From CALINB01 sp938045325 (lineage in GTDB: Bacteria > Pseudomonadota > Alphaproteobacteria > Rhodospirillales > CALINB01): a stretch of DNA of 64,000 nt. The position numbers and the translations under genes are program-made. The notes below the pieces were generated by a model, which saw nothing but the letters and a program-made list of their open reading frames with translations, was not told the origin of the DNA and made no database searches. Below are positions 25,611-34,800 of the stretch, one piece after another. Location of the stretch: assembly GCA_038114465.1 (NCBI GenBank), contig JAYNQW010000009.1, positions 68,683 through 132,682 on the forward strand. The letters run 5' to 3'. Within the stretch, counting starts at the first letter, position 1. Each line of letters starts with the position of its first letter.

Positions 25611-25862
25611 ATGGCTAAAAACACGGTTCCGGCCGATATCGCGAAAATGAGCTTTGAAACGGCGCTGGACGAGCTTGAAACGATCGTGCGCAAACTCGAG
25701 GAAGGTGAAACAAAGCTCGAGGATGCCATCAAATCCTATGAACGCGGGGCACACCTGAAGCGTCATTGTGAGGCTAAATTGCAAGAAGCCAAAACCCGTG
25801 TCGATAAAGTTGTTTTAAATGCCGATGGCGCCGTCGGTGTAGAATCCGCAAATCAAGATTAA
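25611..25862 (+). CDS. xseB: Exodeoxyribonuclease VII small subunit
   Basis: This 83-residue protein has the XseB family layout: SFETALDELETIVRKLEEGETKLEDAIKSYERGAHLKRHCEAKLQEAKTRVDKVV. It binds the large subunit XseA (not in this window) to make the single-strand exonuclease. It is 9 bases upstream of ispA on the same strand, as in many alphaproteobacteria. A TATAAT sits at 25550-25555, about 60 bases before the start, without a clear -35 partner. Confidence 0.92.
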   Translation: MAKNTVPADIAKMSFETALDELETIVRKLEEGETKLEDAIKSYERGAHLKRHCEAKLQEAKTRVDKVVLNADGAVGVESANQD

Positions 25863-25871
25863 GGTAAAAAT

Positions 25872-26762
25872 TTGTCCGACTTTCAAAAACAATTGCGTGA
25901 AAACGCAAAAGCCGTCACCGATCTGTTGGATAAGTTGTTGCCGATCGACGACGAAAAGCCAGAGTCAAAACTTATCGAAGCGATGCGGTACGCCTCTCTT
26001 TCAAGTGGAAAACGTATTCGCCCCTTTTTGGTTGTTTCCAGTGCGGAAATATTCGGCGTAGCCAGCCAATCGTCTTTACGTGCGGCAGCCGCCATTGAAA
26101 TGGTTCATTGCTATTCATTAGTGCATGACGATTTGCCGGCCATGGACGACGATGATCTGCGGCGTGGTCAGCCGACGTGTCATATTAAATATGATGAGGC
26201 GACAGCGATTTTAGCCGGCGATGCCTTGCTGACAAAAGCTTTTGAGGTCATCGCCGAAGAAGCGACTCATGCCGATCCGCAGGTCCGCGCCAATCTGGTT
26301 TTGGGGCTGGCAAAAGCGATTGGCGAAGAGGGTATGGTCGGTGGTCAGATGCTGGACTTACTGGCTGAGCAACGCGAACTCGACATGCCGGAAATCACTC
26401 GATTACAACGGATGAAAACGGGGATGCTGATCGGTATTTCGTGCGAGGCGGGGGCCATTTTGGGTAAAAGCTCGGAGCAAAACCGCCATGCATTGCACGC
26501 CTATGCTCATGATTTGGGACTGGCGTTCCAGATTGTCGATGATCTTTTAGATGTCGAAGGCACGGCTGAGGAAGTTGGTAAACAGACCGGAAAGGACGCA
26601 GACGCCGGAAAAGCGACGTTTGTCTCGCTTTTAGGGCAGGAAAGGGCCAGAGATCAGGCGGATATGCTTGCCCAGCAGGCTATCCAGCATTTAGACTTAT
26701 TTAAAGAACAGGCTGATCCCCTTAGGGAATTGGCCGGATTCGTCGTTGAACGGCGGACATAA
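25872..26762 (+). CDS. ispA: Farnesyl (geranyl) diphosphate synthase
   Basis: This 296-residue trans-prenyltransferase makes FPP from IPP and DMAPP/GPP. The first Asp-rich motif is in VHDDLPAMDDDDLRRGQPTCH and the second in FQIVDDLLDVEGT. GKRIRPFLVVSSAEIFG is the IPP-binding Arg region and GDALLTKAFEVIAEEA is also typical. The chosen start is TTG at 25872 with AAGG before it; no ATG fits. It feeds the isoprenoid route with the adjacent dxs gene. Confidence 0.92.
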   Translation: MSDFQKQLRENAKAVTDLLDKLLPIDDEKPESKLIEAMRYASLSSGKRIRPFLVVSSAEIFGVASQSSLRAAAAIEMVHCYSLVHDDLPAMDDDDLRRGQPTCHIKYDEATAILAGDALLTKAFEVIAEEATHADPQVRANLVLGLAKAIGEEGMVGGQMLDLLAEQRELDMPEITRLQRMKTGMLIGISCEAGAILGKSSEQNRHALHAYAHDLGLAFQIVDDLLDVEGTAEEVGKQTGKDADAGKATFVSLLGQERARDQADMLAQQAIQHLDLFKEQADPLRELAGFVVERRT

Positions 26763-26790
26763 TCTTGGTGGCAAGAAGAGGAATTCAATA

Positions 26791-28722
26791 TTGTCGGATA
26801 AACACGAAACGCCGATCCTAGATAAGGTCAAATTTCCAAAAGACTGCCGCGATTTGTCGGTTGATGAATTAAAGCAATTGGCAAAAGAGGTTCGGGACGA
26901 AACGGTTCGGACGGTTTCGATCACAGGCGGTCATTTGGGTGCGAGCCTTGGTGTCGTCGAGCTGACTGTTGCCCTTCACCACACATTTAACACACCCGAT
27001 GACCGGTTGATTTGGGATGTCGGCCATCAGTGCTACCCGCATAAAATTTTAACGGGCCGGCGGGACCGTATGCATACATTGCGCCAAGGCGGCGGCCTTT
27101 ACGGTTTCACAAAACGTTCCGAGAGCGAATACGATCCGTTCGGTGCGGCGCATAGTTCCACATCGATTTCCGCCGGTTTGGGGATGGCCGTTGCGCGCGA
27201 TCTTGAGGGTAAGCGTAGCAATCATGTGATTTCTGTCATCGGCGACGGATCCATGAGTGCCGGTATGGCTTATGAGGCGATGAACAACGCCGGTGCGATG
27301 GATGCGCGTCTGATCGTTATTCTTAACGATAACGACATGTCGATTGCGCCAGCCGTCGGGGCCATGAGCGCTTACTTATCCAGGCTGATTTCTTCAAAAT
27401 CATTTCGTTCGATGCGTGATTTCGCTAAGGAAATGGCCAACAAATTTCCCCGCCAAATCAAAGAAGCGGCCCGCAAGGCCGAGGAATACGCCCGCGGCAT
27501 GCTGACCGGCGGGACGATGTTTGAAGAGCTTGGTTTTTATTACGTCGGCCCCATCGACGGCCATAATATGGACCATCTATTGCCGGTGCTGAAAAATCTT
27601 CGTGATGACCGTGAGCGGGGCCCCGTATTGCTTCATATCGTTACGGAAAAAGGCCATGGCTATGAGCCGGCGGAAAAATCAGCCGACAAATACCACGGTG
27701 TCGGTAAATTTAATGTTGTGACCGGTGAGCAAGTGAAGTCCACCGCCAACGCGCCATCCTATACAAAGGTCTTCGGCAACGCTTTGGTCAAAGAAGCGGA
27801 AAAAGACGACAAAATCGTCGCCATTACGGCAGCGATGCCGTCGGGAACGGGCGTCGATATTTTTGAAAAATCATTTCCGGAACGCACATTCGATGTCGGT
27901 ATCGCCGAACAGCATGGGGTAACGTTTGCTGCGGGTATGGCCACCGAAGGCTACAAGCCGTTTGCCTGTATTTATTCCACTTTTTTGCAACGGGCTTACG
28001 ATCAAGTCGTACACGACGTCGGCATTCAAAAATTACCCGTCCGGTTTATTTTGGACCGGGCCGGCTTGGTCGGTGCTGACGGGCAAACTCATCATGGCGC
28101 GTATGATATTGCCTATATGGGCTGCTTGCCGGACTTCGTCATGATGGCGGCGGCTGATGAGGCTGATCTTGTTCACATGGTGGCGACATCCGTACAAATT
28201 GATGACCGCCCGAGCGCCTTGCGCTACCCGCGTGGCGAAGGCATCGGCGTTGATCTGCCGGAAGTCGGTGTTCCGCTTGAAATCGGCAAGGGCCGGATCA
28301 TGCGCGAAGGCAGTAAGGTTGCGGTCTTATGTTATGGTGCACGCATGGCCGAAGTCTTTAAAGCTGCCGATGAGTTGGAAGCCAAAGGCCTTTCGACGAC
28401 GGTTGCCGATGCCCGGTTTGCGAAACCGCTCGATGAAGACCTCATTCGCCGCTTGGCGAAAGAGCACGAGGTCTTGATCACGATTGAAGAAGGTTCCATT
28501 GGCGGGTTTTCGGCTCAAGTTTTGGAATTCCTGGCACGTGACGGCGCCCTCGATAATGGCTTAAAAATCCGCCCGATGCATTTACCGGATCAATTTATTC
28601 TGCAGGATGCGCCTTATAGCCAATACGATACTGCCGGTCTTAACGCACCGCATATCGTTGCAACGGCTCTTTCCGCCCTCGGCAGGGAAGGGGAAAATAT
28701 CGAACCCGTCGCCCGCGCATAG
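26791..28722 (+). CDS. dxs: 1-Deoxy-D-xylulose-5-phosphate synthase
   Basis: This thiamine-diphosphate enzyme of about 643 residues makes DXP from pyruvate and glyceraldehyde 3-phosphate, the first step of the MEP isoprenoid route. Visible are GGHLGASLGVVELTVALH near the start, the ThDP pocket GDGSMSAGMAYEAMNNAG with LIVILNDNDMS, and the Glu of the second domain in DVGIAEQHGVTFAAGMA. The frame is open from a TTG at 26746 that overlaps ispA, but the TTG at 26791 follows AGAGGAAT and gives the usual N-terminus (SDKHETPILDKVKFPKD), so it is preferred. It lies in the ispA-dxs-tlyA series. Confidence 0.92.
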   Translation: MSDKHETPILDKVKFPKDCRDLSVDELKQLAKEVRDETVRTVSITGGHLGASLGVVELTVALHHTFNTPDDRLIWDVGHQCYPHKILTGRRDRMHTLRQGGGLYGFTKRSESEYDPFGAAHSSTSISAGLGMAVARDLEGKRSNHVISVIGDGSMSAGMAYEAMNNAGAMDARLIVILNDNDMSIAPAVGAMSAYLSRLISSKSFRSMRDFAKEMANKFPRQIKEAARKAEEYARGMLTGGTMFEELGFYYVGPIDGHNMDHLLPVLKNLRDDRERGPVLLHIVTEKGHGYEPAEKSADKYHGVGKFNVVTGEQVKSTANAPSYTKVFGNALVKEAEKDDKIVAITAAMPSGTGVDIFEKSFPERTFDVGIAEQHGVTFAAGMATEGYKPFACIYSTFLQRAYDQVVHDVGIQKLPVRFILDRAGLVGADGQTHHGAYDIAYMGCLPDFVMMAAADEADLVHMVATSVQIDDRPSALRYPRGEGIGVDLPEVGVPLEIGKGRIMREGSKVAVLCYGARMAEVFKAADELEAKGLSTTVADARFAKPLDEDLIRRLAKEHEVLITIEEGSIGGFSAQVLEFLARDGALDNGLKIRPMHLPDQFILQDAPYSQYDTAGLNAPHIVATALSALGREGENIEPVARA

Positions 28723-28724
28723 CA

Positions 28725-29498
28725 ATGGCGGCTTGCGCCGGTCAAGCGGGCAAAAAAAAATGCCGACTGGACACGCTTCTTTTTGAACGCGGGCTCGCCG
28801 AAAGCCGGGCGCGGGCGCAAGCGATGATTATGTCGGGCATCGTTTATTCCGAAACCAAACGCCTTGATAAGCCGGGCATACAGGTCGCACCGGATTTACC
28901 CATAACTTTAAAGGGGCAAGATCATCCCTGGGTTTCGCGTGGCGGTTTGAAGCTATCGCACGGTCTTGATTTTTTTTCGATTAATCCTGAAGGGAAAACC
29001 TGCCTGGATGTCGGGGCTTCGACAGGGGGATTCACCGATGTTCTTTTGCAGCACGGCGCTGTGAGGGTTTATGCAATCGATGTCGGACACGGCCAGCTTG
29101 ATTGGAAACTGCGAAACGATGACCGTGTCGTCGTGTTGGAAAAAACAAATGCGCGTCACATTACACAGGCAGAAGTTCCGGAGCTTGTTGACGTCATTGT
29201 CAGTGATGTCAGTTTTATCAGTCTGATGGTCGCCTTGCCGGCGGCGTTACAGTTAACCAAGCCATCGGCACAGTTGATCACTCTTATTAAGCCGCAGTTT
29301 GAAGTCGGCAAGGAGCAAGTCGGTAAAGGCGGCGTCGTTCGTGATGCCGAATTGCACGAAGACGTTTGCAGGAAAATTTCAGACTGGGTGAATGGTTTGA
29401 ACGGTTGGTCCGTTCGGGGGATTACGGAGAGTCCGATCACGGGGCCGAAAGGGAATAAGGAATTCCTTTTGTATGCCGAAAAACTGAATGCGAAATAA
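28725..29498 (+). CDS. tlyA: TlyA-family rRNA 2'-O-methyltransferase
   Basis: This 257-residue protein has an N-terminal S4 RNA-binding domain (RLDTLLFERGLAESRARAQAMIMSGIVY) and a Rossmann-type methyltransferase domain with an SAM-binding motif in CLDVGASTGGFTDVLLQHGA and the catalytic-type region VSDVSFISLMVALPAAL. TlyA members methylate 16S and/or 23S rRNA and also act as hemolysins in name only. It starts 2 bases after the dxs stop. A hairpin with a reverse-strand U-run lies just after its stop. Confidence 0.88.
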   Translation: MAACAGQAGKKKCRLDTLLFERGLAESRARAQAMIMSGIVYSETKRLDKPGIQVAPDLPITLKGQDHPWVSRGGLKLSHGLDFFSINPEGKTCLDVGASTGGFTDVLLQHGAVRVYAIDVGHGQLDWKLRNDDRVVVLEKTNARHITQAEVPELVDVIVSDVSFISLMVALPAALQLTKPSAQLITLIKPQFEVGKEQVGKGGVVRDAELHEDVCRKISDWVNGLNGWSVRGITESPITGPKGNKEFLLYAEKLNAK

Positions 29499-29503
29499 AA
29501 AGA

Positions 29504-29530
29504 CCCGCCGGTTAAAATAAACTCGGCGGG
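29504..29530 (-). terminator. Rho-independent terminator of the 96-residue gene
   Basis: CCCGCCG and CGGCGGG form a 7-bp stem with a 13-base loop. On the reverse strand the stem is followed by TCTTTTTATTT, so it ends the reverse-strand gene at 29553. It may also slow forward transcription after tlyA, but has no U-run on that side. Confidence 0.8.
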
Positions 29531-29552
29531 CCGCGTGAAAGATTATAGCCTG

Positions 29553-29843
29553 TTAAACTTCAATATTGAGGTTTACCCCGCGGCCTTCTTCAGGTGTCGG
29601 GGCCGGGTCTTGAGCGCCTTGTGCCGGCTCTGAACGTTGCGAGGTCTCGGAATTCGCTTGTTGCCGTCCGCTGGCGGCTTCAGGCTGCGCTGATGAGTCC
29701 TGGACCTGTTGAACTTGTTGTGTCACGGAATCCGCTGCGATTTCAGCTTGAAACACGCCGGCGTTCGTCGGAACGGTCCGGGGTTCGGAACCGTCGGCTG
29801 TCGGTGGGACGACCGTCGGCGAACCTAAAGGTTCGATAGCCAT
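29553..29843 (-). CDS. Small acidic, disordered hypothetical protein
   Basis: This 96-residue protein has a low-complexity, Gln/Glu/Ser/Pro-rich sequence (QQVQQVQDSSAQPEAASG, ANSETSQRSEPAQGAQDPAP) and no hydrophobic core, so it is probably intrinsically disordered. It resembles short proteins in related genomes that begin MAIEPLG and end VNLNIEV, but no function is known to me. GGAG sits 7 bases before the ATG, and a strong terminator follows the stop, so it is very likely expressed as its own unit. Confidence 0.6.
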   Translation of the reverse strand: MAIEPLGSPTVVPPTADGSEPRTVPTNAGVFQAEIAADSVTQQVQQVQDSSAQPEAASGRQQANSETSQRSEPAQGAQDPAPTPEEGRGVNLNIEV

Positions 29844-30038
29844 GATTGTTCTCCTTTTACAATCCAGCTTCTGCTGTTGATGATACCCTACCAGTGCATG
29901 CAGTGAACCGCAACAAATTCAGAACAGATTGGCGATTTTCTGAGAATTTTCCGCAGGAAATGACGAGATTGTGAACAAATGAACCGAATGAACATTTCAA
30001 ACCATACGGCATTAATGTTTGTTAATCACAAATAATGT

Positions 30039-31109
30039 CTAGCCGCATTGCGCTTTATGGCGGAGCCAGTGATCAGCTAATACACACGCCAGCATTGCTT
30101 CCACGACGGGCACGCCGCGAATACCGACACAAGGGTCGTGACGGCCCTTGGTGACGATTTCCGTATCTTCACCTTGAACCGTGACCGTTTTGCGCGGGCT
30201 TAAGATCGAACTTGTCGGTTTGATGGCGAGCCTGGCGACGATGTCCTGGCCTGTGGTGATGCCGCCGAGCATGCCACCTGCGTTATTGGACAAGAATTTC
30301 ACTTCGCCATTATCCATACGCATTTCGTCAGCGTTTTCCTCGCCCGACAATGAGGCGGCCGCGAAACCGGCGCCGATCTCAACGCCTTTCGCGGCAGGGA
30401 TGTTCATCAGAGCCTTGCCGATTTCACCGTCGAGCTTGTCGAACAACGGCGCGCCAAGCCCGGCCGGGACGCCCGAGGCGACGACTTCGATGACGGCGCC
30501 CGCGGAAGATCCGGCTTTGCGAACTTGCTCTAGGAAGGCCTCCCACTCCTTGGCAGCTTGCGGATCGGGACACCAGAACGGATTCTTTTCACATGCATCC
30601 CAGTCCCAACGGGCACGGTCGATTTGGTGAGGGCCCATTTGCACCAATGCACCGCGAATGATGACATCGTGGCCTAAAATTTTCCGGGCAATGGCCCCGG
30701 CGGCGACCCGCATAGCCGTTTCGCGCGCACTGGAACGGCCGCCACCACGGTAATCGCGGATGCCGTATTTTTTGTGATATGTGTAATCAGCATGCCCGGG
30801 GCGGAACTTATTTTTAATCTCACTGTAGTCTTTAGAACGCGCATCCTCGTTTTCAATTAGCAAACCAATCGGTGCACCGGTGGTTACTCCTTCGAAAACG
30901 CCAGATAGAATTTGAACGCGGTCGCTTTCTTTTCGTTGTGTCGTGAATTTTGATTGGCCGGGTTTACGTTTATCCAAATAAAGTTGGATGTCGGCTTCCT
31001 CAAGGGGAATGTGTGGCGGCACGCCATCAACAACGCAGCCGATCGCCGGCCCATGACTTTCGCCAAAGGTCGTTACACGAAATAAATGTCCGAACGTATT
31101 ACCGGTCAT
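30039..31109 (-). CDS. aroC: Chorismate synthase
   Basis: This 356-residue flavin-dependent enzyme makes chorismate from EPSP, the last shared step to aromatic amino acids. Signature regions are GNTFGHLFRVTTFGESHGPAIGCVVDGVPP at the start, RPGHADYTYHKKYGIRDYRGGGRSSARETAMRVAAGAIAR in the middle, and NNAGGMLGGITTGQDIVARLAIKPTSSI near the end. Length is normal for bacteria. It shares strand and close position with fabI (49 bases), as in many alphaproteobacteria. Confidence 0.95.
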   Translation of the reverse strand: MTGNTFGHLFRVTTFGESHGPAIGCVVDGVPPHIPLEEADIQLYLDKRKPGQSKFTTQRKESDRVQILSGVFEGVTTGAPIGLLIENEDARSKDYSEIKNKFRPGHADYTYHKKYGIRDYRGGGRSSARETAMRVAAGAIARKILGHDVIIRGALVQMGPHQIDRARWDWDACEKNPFWCPDPQAAKEWEAFLEQVRKAGSSAGAVIEVVASGVPAGLGAPLFDKLDGEIGKALMNIPAAKGVEIGAGFAAASLSGEENADEMRMDNGEVKFLSNNAGGMLGGITTGQDIVARLAIKPTSSILSPRKTVTVQGEDTEIVTKGRHDPCVGIRGVPVVEAMLACVLADHWLRHKAQCG

Positions 31110-31158
31110 AACAGTTGCTCTTTACAAGATCACGAGAACGAAATCGCGTCGAATTCTA

Positions 31159-31971
31159 TTAAGCGGTCGAAATATCGGGCGCGTCGACAGCTTTCATGCC
31201 GACAATATGATAACCGCAATCAACATGATGCGTTTCGCCTGTCACGCCAGCGGATAAATCACTCAGCAAGTAAAATCCGGCGTTACCGACCTCTTCGAGG
31301 CTGACGTTACGTCTTAAGGGTGAGTTGAATTCGTTCCATTTTAAAATATAGCGAAAATCACCGATTCCAGATGAGGCCAGTGTTTTCATCGGACCGGCAG
31401 AGAGAGCATTGACGCGAATTTGTTGTGGCCCGAGATCCTCGGCTAAGTAACGGACGCTTGCTTCAAGAGCAGCTTTGGCAACACCCATCACATTGTAATG
31501 GGGCACGACTTTTTCCCCGCCTAAGTACGTCAGTGTCAGTATGCTGCCACCGTCTTTCATCAACGGGGCTGCGCGTTGGCACATAGCTGTTAATGAGTAG
31601 CAGGAAATCATCATCGTTTTTTCGAAGTTTTCCGGTGTTGTATCAAGATACTTGCCTTTTAGTTGTTCTTTGTCTGAATAGGCGACGGCATGCAGAATGA
31701 AATCCAACGAACCCCATTTTTCCTGAATTGTATTGAATGTTTGGTCCATGCTGGCGAGGTCTGTGACATCGCATTGTAAAACGATGTCTGAACCGACTGA
31801 TTGCGCCAACGGTTCGACACGCTTTTTCAAGGCATCCCCTTGATACGTAAAGGCGAGTTCGGCACCGTGGGCATGCGCGGTTTTTGCGATGCCCCATGCA
31901 ATGGAACGGTCGTTGGCGACGCCAACGATAAGACCCTTTTTCCCTGCCATTAAGGGTGCTGGTGCTGTCAT
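31159..31971 (-). CDS. fabI: Enoyl-[acyl-carrier-protein] reductase (NADH), FabI
   Basis: This 270-residue SDR-fold enzyme carries out the last step of fatty-acid elongation. The NADH-binding loop is GVANDRSIAWGIAK, and the catalytic Tyr and Lys of the FabI YxxxK-type motif are in VVPHYNVMGVAKAALEASVRYLA, with the first Tyr in TLTYLGG. The chosen ATG at 31971 follows GAGG; the frame is open 12 codons further, but that start lacks a good ribosome-binding site. FabI is the target of triclosan-type inhibitors in other bacteria. Confidence 0.93.
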   Translation of the reverse strand: MTAPAPLMAGKKGLIVGVANDRSIAWGIAKTAHAHGAELAFTYQGDALKKRVEPLAQSVGSDIVLQCDVTDLASMDQTFNTIQEKWGSLDFILHAVAYSDKEQLKGKYLDTTPENFEKTMMISCYSLTAMCQRAAPLMKDGGSILTLTYLGGEKVVPHYNVMGVAKAALEASVRYLAEDLGPQQIRVNALSAGPMKTLASSGIGDFRYILKWNEFNSPLRRNVSLEEVGNAGFYLLSDLSAGVTGETHHVDCGYHIVGMKAVDAPDISTA

Positions 31972-32191
31972 TCTTGCCTCACTTTTATTTAATTCGAGAT
32001 TGATCAATCCTTTGAAAGGTGAGGGCTATCCTACACGAAACACTGCTGAGTCAAAACCCATCGCACCTTAAATTAACCATGTTAATTGTGCATTTCCGGG
32101 GTGTCTGAACGGGTCAATAATGTGGTTTGGCCGGTAACCGCAGATCAGGGTATGATTATGCGGTTCCATTGTTGAACATAAAGAGGCCGTT

Positions 32192-33526
32192 GTGTCAGAT
32201 CGAGATGAAGAAGCCGTAAAAACTGGATTTTTTGCCACCATTCCGTGGGCGAATTTTGTTCGAATCTCGCGTCATTTCATCGGGTTTCTGTGGCACCGGT
32301 TTGTTGAAAACGACTGCCTCCGGCTCGCCGCTTCACTGAGCTATACCTCGATGCTGGCTATTGTGCCGTTAACCGCGATCGCATTTTCGATGTTAGCCGC
32401 CTTTCCTGTCTTTGAAGGCGTTCGTGAAGAATTCCAATCGGTCTTATTTAAGAATTTTTTGCCGACGTCGGCGGAAGCGATGCGTGATTACTTTGATCAA
32501 TTTGTCGATAATACGGCTAAATTGACGGCCGTCGGCATTATCGGTTTGGCTTTAATTGCCGTATTGCTTTTGGGGACCATTGAATCGGCCTTAAATTCGA
32601 TTTTCCGAGTCATACGCCCCCGGGCATTGTTGCCCCGGCTCCTCGTTTTTTGGGCGTTGCTCACCTTAGGCCCGTTACTGCTCGGCGCCAGTTTTTCTTT
32701 ATCCACCTATTTCTTCGCGCTCACAAAATCACTCGGTGGAGAAGCGTTGACCGGCGTTGGGGGCTTTTTAAAGATATTCGCGCCGACGGCGATCATGATC
32801 GTTGTTTTTACGCTGTTTTATTTGGTCATTCCCAACCGATCGATTAAGTTTTCCAACGCCCTGATTGGTGGCGTGACGGCCGGTGTGATGTTTGCTGTCT
32901 TGCGGGAAGTTCTGACACTCTACGTGTCTAATTTACCCATTTACCAAACAATTTATGGTGCCGCTTCGGTCGTGCCGATATTTTTGGTTTGGACATATTT
33001 ATCTTGGGCCGCCGTTCTCTTAGGAGCTGTGCTGACGTCATCGCTGGAAGAATGGCGGAGCCGGGAAGGCATTAAAGTGCAGGCCAACAGATTGCGCGCC
33101 GGCCGCCGGCTCGTGCTGGCTGTTGGCGTCCTGCAGCAACTTTTCGAGGCCGGCAAAACGGGCCGGGGCGTTTTAACGACTGCTATGGTTCGGGAAACGA
33201 AATTCGGCACCGAAGCCGTCGAGCGCATGCTATTCTCGTTGCACAAAAATAAATATATCGAAAATACATCAAGCGATACCTGGGTCCTGGCGCGCCGCTT
33301 GAAAGATGTTACGCTTTACGAATTGATGCGTTCTCTCGAAATCGGATTCAATCCAACTGATTTCGACATTTCAACTGATTCATGGCGGCAAAATTTAATG
33401 CCGTATTTGAAAGAATTATTAGAAGGCGAGAAAAAATCTTCAGATATTAGTCTGCAAGCGATCTTCGAGGCTGGCGAAAAAGAAAGGGACGGCCAATTGC
33501 CGTCCCATCTAAAGCCGGTTTCTTAG
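32192..33526 (+). CDS. YihY/BrkB-family membrane protein
   Basis: This 444-residue inner-membrane protein has about six helices and the YihY (formerly RNase BN) family blocks: CLRLAASLSYTSMLAIVPLTAIAFSMLAAFP, LFKNFLPTSAEAMRDYFDQF, and LPIYQTIYGAASVVPIFLVWTYLSWAAVLLGAVLTSSLEEW. A soluble C-terminal region of about 150 residues includes a winged-helix-like stretch (GVLTTAMVRETKFGTEAVERMLFSLHKNKYIE). Function is not settled for the family. The start is a GTG at 32192, after AAAGAGG. Confidence 0.85.
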   Translation: MSDRDEEAVKTGFFATIPWANFVRISRHFIGFLWHRFVENDCLRLAASLSYTSMLAIVPLTAIAFSMLAAFPVFEGVREEFQSVLFKNFLPTSAEAMRDYFDQFVDNTAKLTAVGIIGLALIAVLLLGTIESALNSIFRVIRPRALLPRLLVFWALLTLGPLLLGASFSLSTYFFALTKSLGGEALTGVGGFLKIFAPTAIMIVVFTLFYLVIPNRSIKFSNALIGGVTAGVMFAVLREVLTLYVSNLPIYQTIYGAASVVPIFLVWTYLSWAAVLLGAVLTSSLEEWRSREGIKVQANRLRAGRRLVLAVGVLQQLFEAGKTGRGVLTTAMVRETKFGTEAVERMLFSLHKNKYIENTSSDTWVLARRLKDVTLYELMRSLEIGFNPTDFDISTDSWRQNLMPYLKELLEGEKKSSDISLQAIFEAGEKERDGQLPSHLKPVS

Positions 33527-33534
33527 TGATTAAA

Positions 33535-33997
33535 TTATTTTATGATGCGCCAGGTGCCATCGGCTTGACGGCAGGCGGTGCCGTGAGCCGTTTCTGATTT
33601 TCCGCCGACATTGATTTTGGTTTCGTATTCCCGGCAGTATTCGCCGGTAACTGTATTTTGGCCTTCACGGACCGGCGTAATGGAACCGGAATTACCGCTT
33701 TTTGGGTTATTCCAGGCAACGGGCTGTTGCATCGGCGCATTGTACGCTTGCTGCTGAGCTTGAGCAGCGTGCGCTTTATCGGCCCGGTCCAATGATTTAC
33801 CGAGCGAATTACCGGCATAAGCACCCAGGAGAGCACCAACCGCCGTTGCCGCGAGCCGACCCGAGCCACCGCCGATTTGCGAACCCAGCAAGGGTGCCGA
33901 TCGTTTCTTTGGTCCCGGGACCATCGCGGCCGCTTTCGCAGGCGGCCAAGGCGAAAACAACAACAAGTGCCGCAGTGATTTGAGTAAATTGTTTCAT
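33535..33997 (-). pseudogene. RT0821/Lpp0805-type glycine-zipper surface lipoprotein, frameshifted
   Basis: A lipoprotein signal (VVVFALAAC, from the ATG at 33997) leads into DGPGTKETIGT, after which the frame shifts; the rest continues in the next frame as LLGSQIGGGSGRLAATAVGALLGAYAGNSLGKSLDRADKAH, a glycine-zipper membrane-spanning segment, and ends GTACRQADGTWRIIK. The two frames join cleanly if the CCC at 33892-33894 (coding strand) were CC. This is the 17 kDa surface antigen-like family, normally about 150 residues. Either a recent frameshift or a one-base sequencing/assembly error. The rest is intact and well conserved, which favours an error or a very young mutation. Confidence 0.78.
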
Positions 33998-34164
33998 CGT
34001 CAAACCTTCAATCAAAATCATGACAAAAATTAGGCGAAACAGAAGCCATAACTATTATATAAGTGGTATTAAGGTCCGTGTTAGGGGCCTTTGGTTATTT
34101 TTTTGCTGCCTATCATTAGGCCCGTAATTGCTAAAAATTCTATAAGAAAACCGGTTGCCGAACT

Positions 34165-34782
34165 ATGACTCTCGTCACACATGACCCCAAATCTGCTGAA
34201 ATTGAGGTGGTTGATCCCATTGCTCAGTTCAAAGCATGGTTGGCGGAGGCCGAGAAAACGGAGCCGTCTTTGGCAACGGCCATGACGTTGGCAACCGCTT
34301 CGCCAGCCGGAGTTCCATCCGCGCGTATGGTGCTGCTGAAAGATGTAGATGATCAAGGATTTACTTTTTATACCAATTTAGAAAGCCGTAAGGCCCGGGA
34401 ACTGCGCGAAAATCCCATGGCGGCACTTTGTTTTCATTGGAAGGCAACCAAACGCCAGGTTCGGATTGAAGGTGCCGTTGCGCCGGTGGGCGAACAAGAA
34501 GCCGATGCGTATTTCCAAAGCCGGCCCCGCGGGGCACAAATCGGGGCGTGGGCATCAAAGCAATCGGCACCTTTGGAAGGCCGTTTTGAACTTGAGCGCC
34601 GAGTAGCCAAATTTACGGCGCAATTTCATGTCGGTACGGTCCCGCGGCCGGAATTTTGGTCCGGGTATTGTATTGCACCCCAACAAATTGAGTTTTGGCA
34701 GGAAAAAGCTTTTAGGCTGCACGATCGCGTGGTCTTTAATCGAGCAAATGATGGCTGGGTAACGGAACAACTGTATCCATAA
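34165..34782 (+). CDS. pdxH: Pyridoxamine 5'-phosphate oxidase
   Basis: This 205-residue FMN enzyme oxidises pyridoxine/pyridoxamine 5'-phosphate to PLP. Typical blocks are TLATASPAGVPSARMVLLKDVDDQGFTFYTNLESRKARELRENPMAALCFHW, KRQVRIEGAVAPVGEQEADAYFQSRPRGAQIGAWASKQS and the end FRLHDRVVFNRANDGWVTEQLYP. The gap of 18 bases to the next gene suggests co-transcription with the cation exporter. Confidence 0.93.
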   Translation: MTLVTHDPKSAEIEVVDPIAQFKAWLAEAEKTEPSLATAMTLATASPAGVPSARMVLLKDVDDQGFTFYTNLESRKARELRENPMAALCFHWKATKRQVRIEGAVAPVGEQEADAYFQSRPRGAQIGAWASKQSAPLEGRFELERRVAKFTAQFHVGTVPRPEFWSGYCIAPQQIEFWQEKAFRLHDRVVFNRANDGWVTEQLYP

Positions 34783-34800
34783 TTCTGCTGACAAAGAGAC

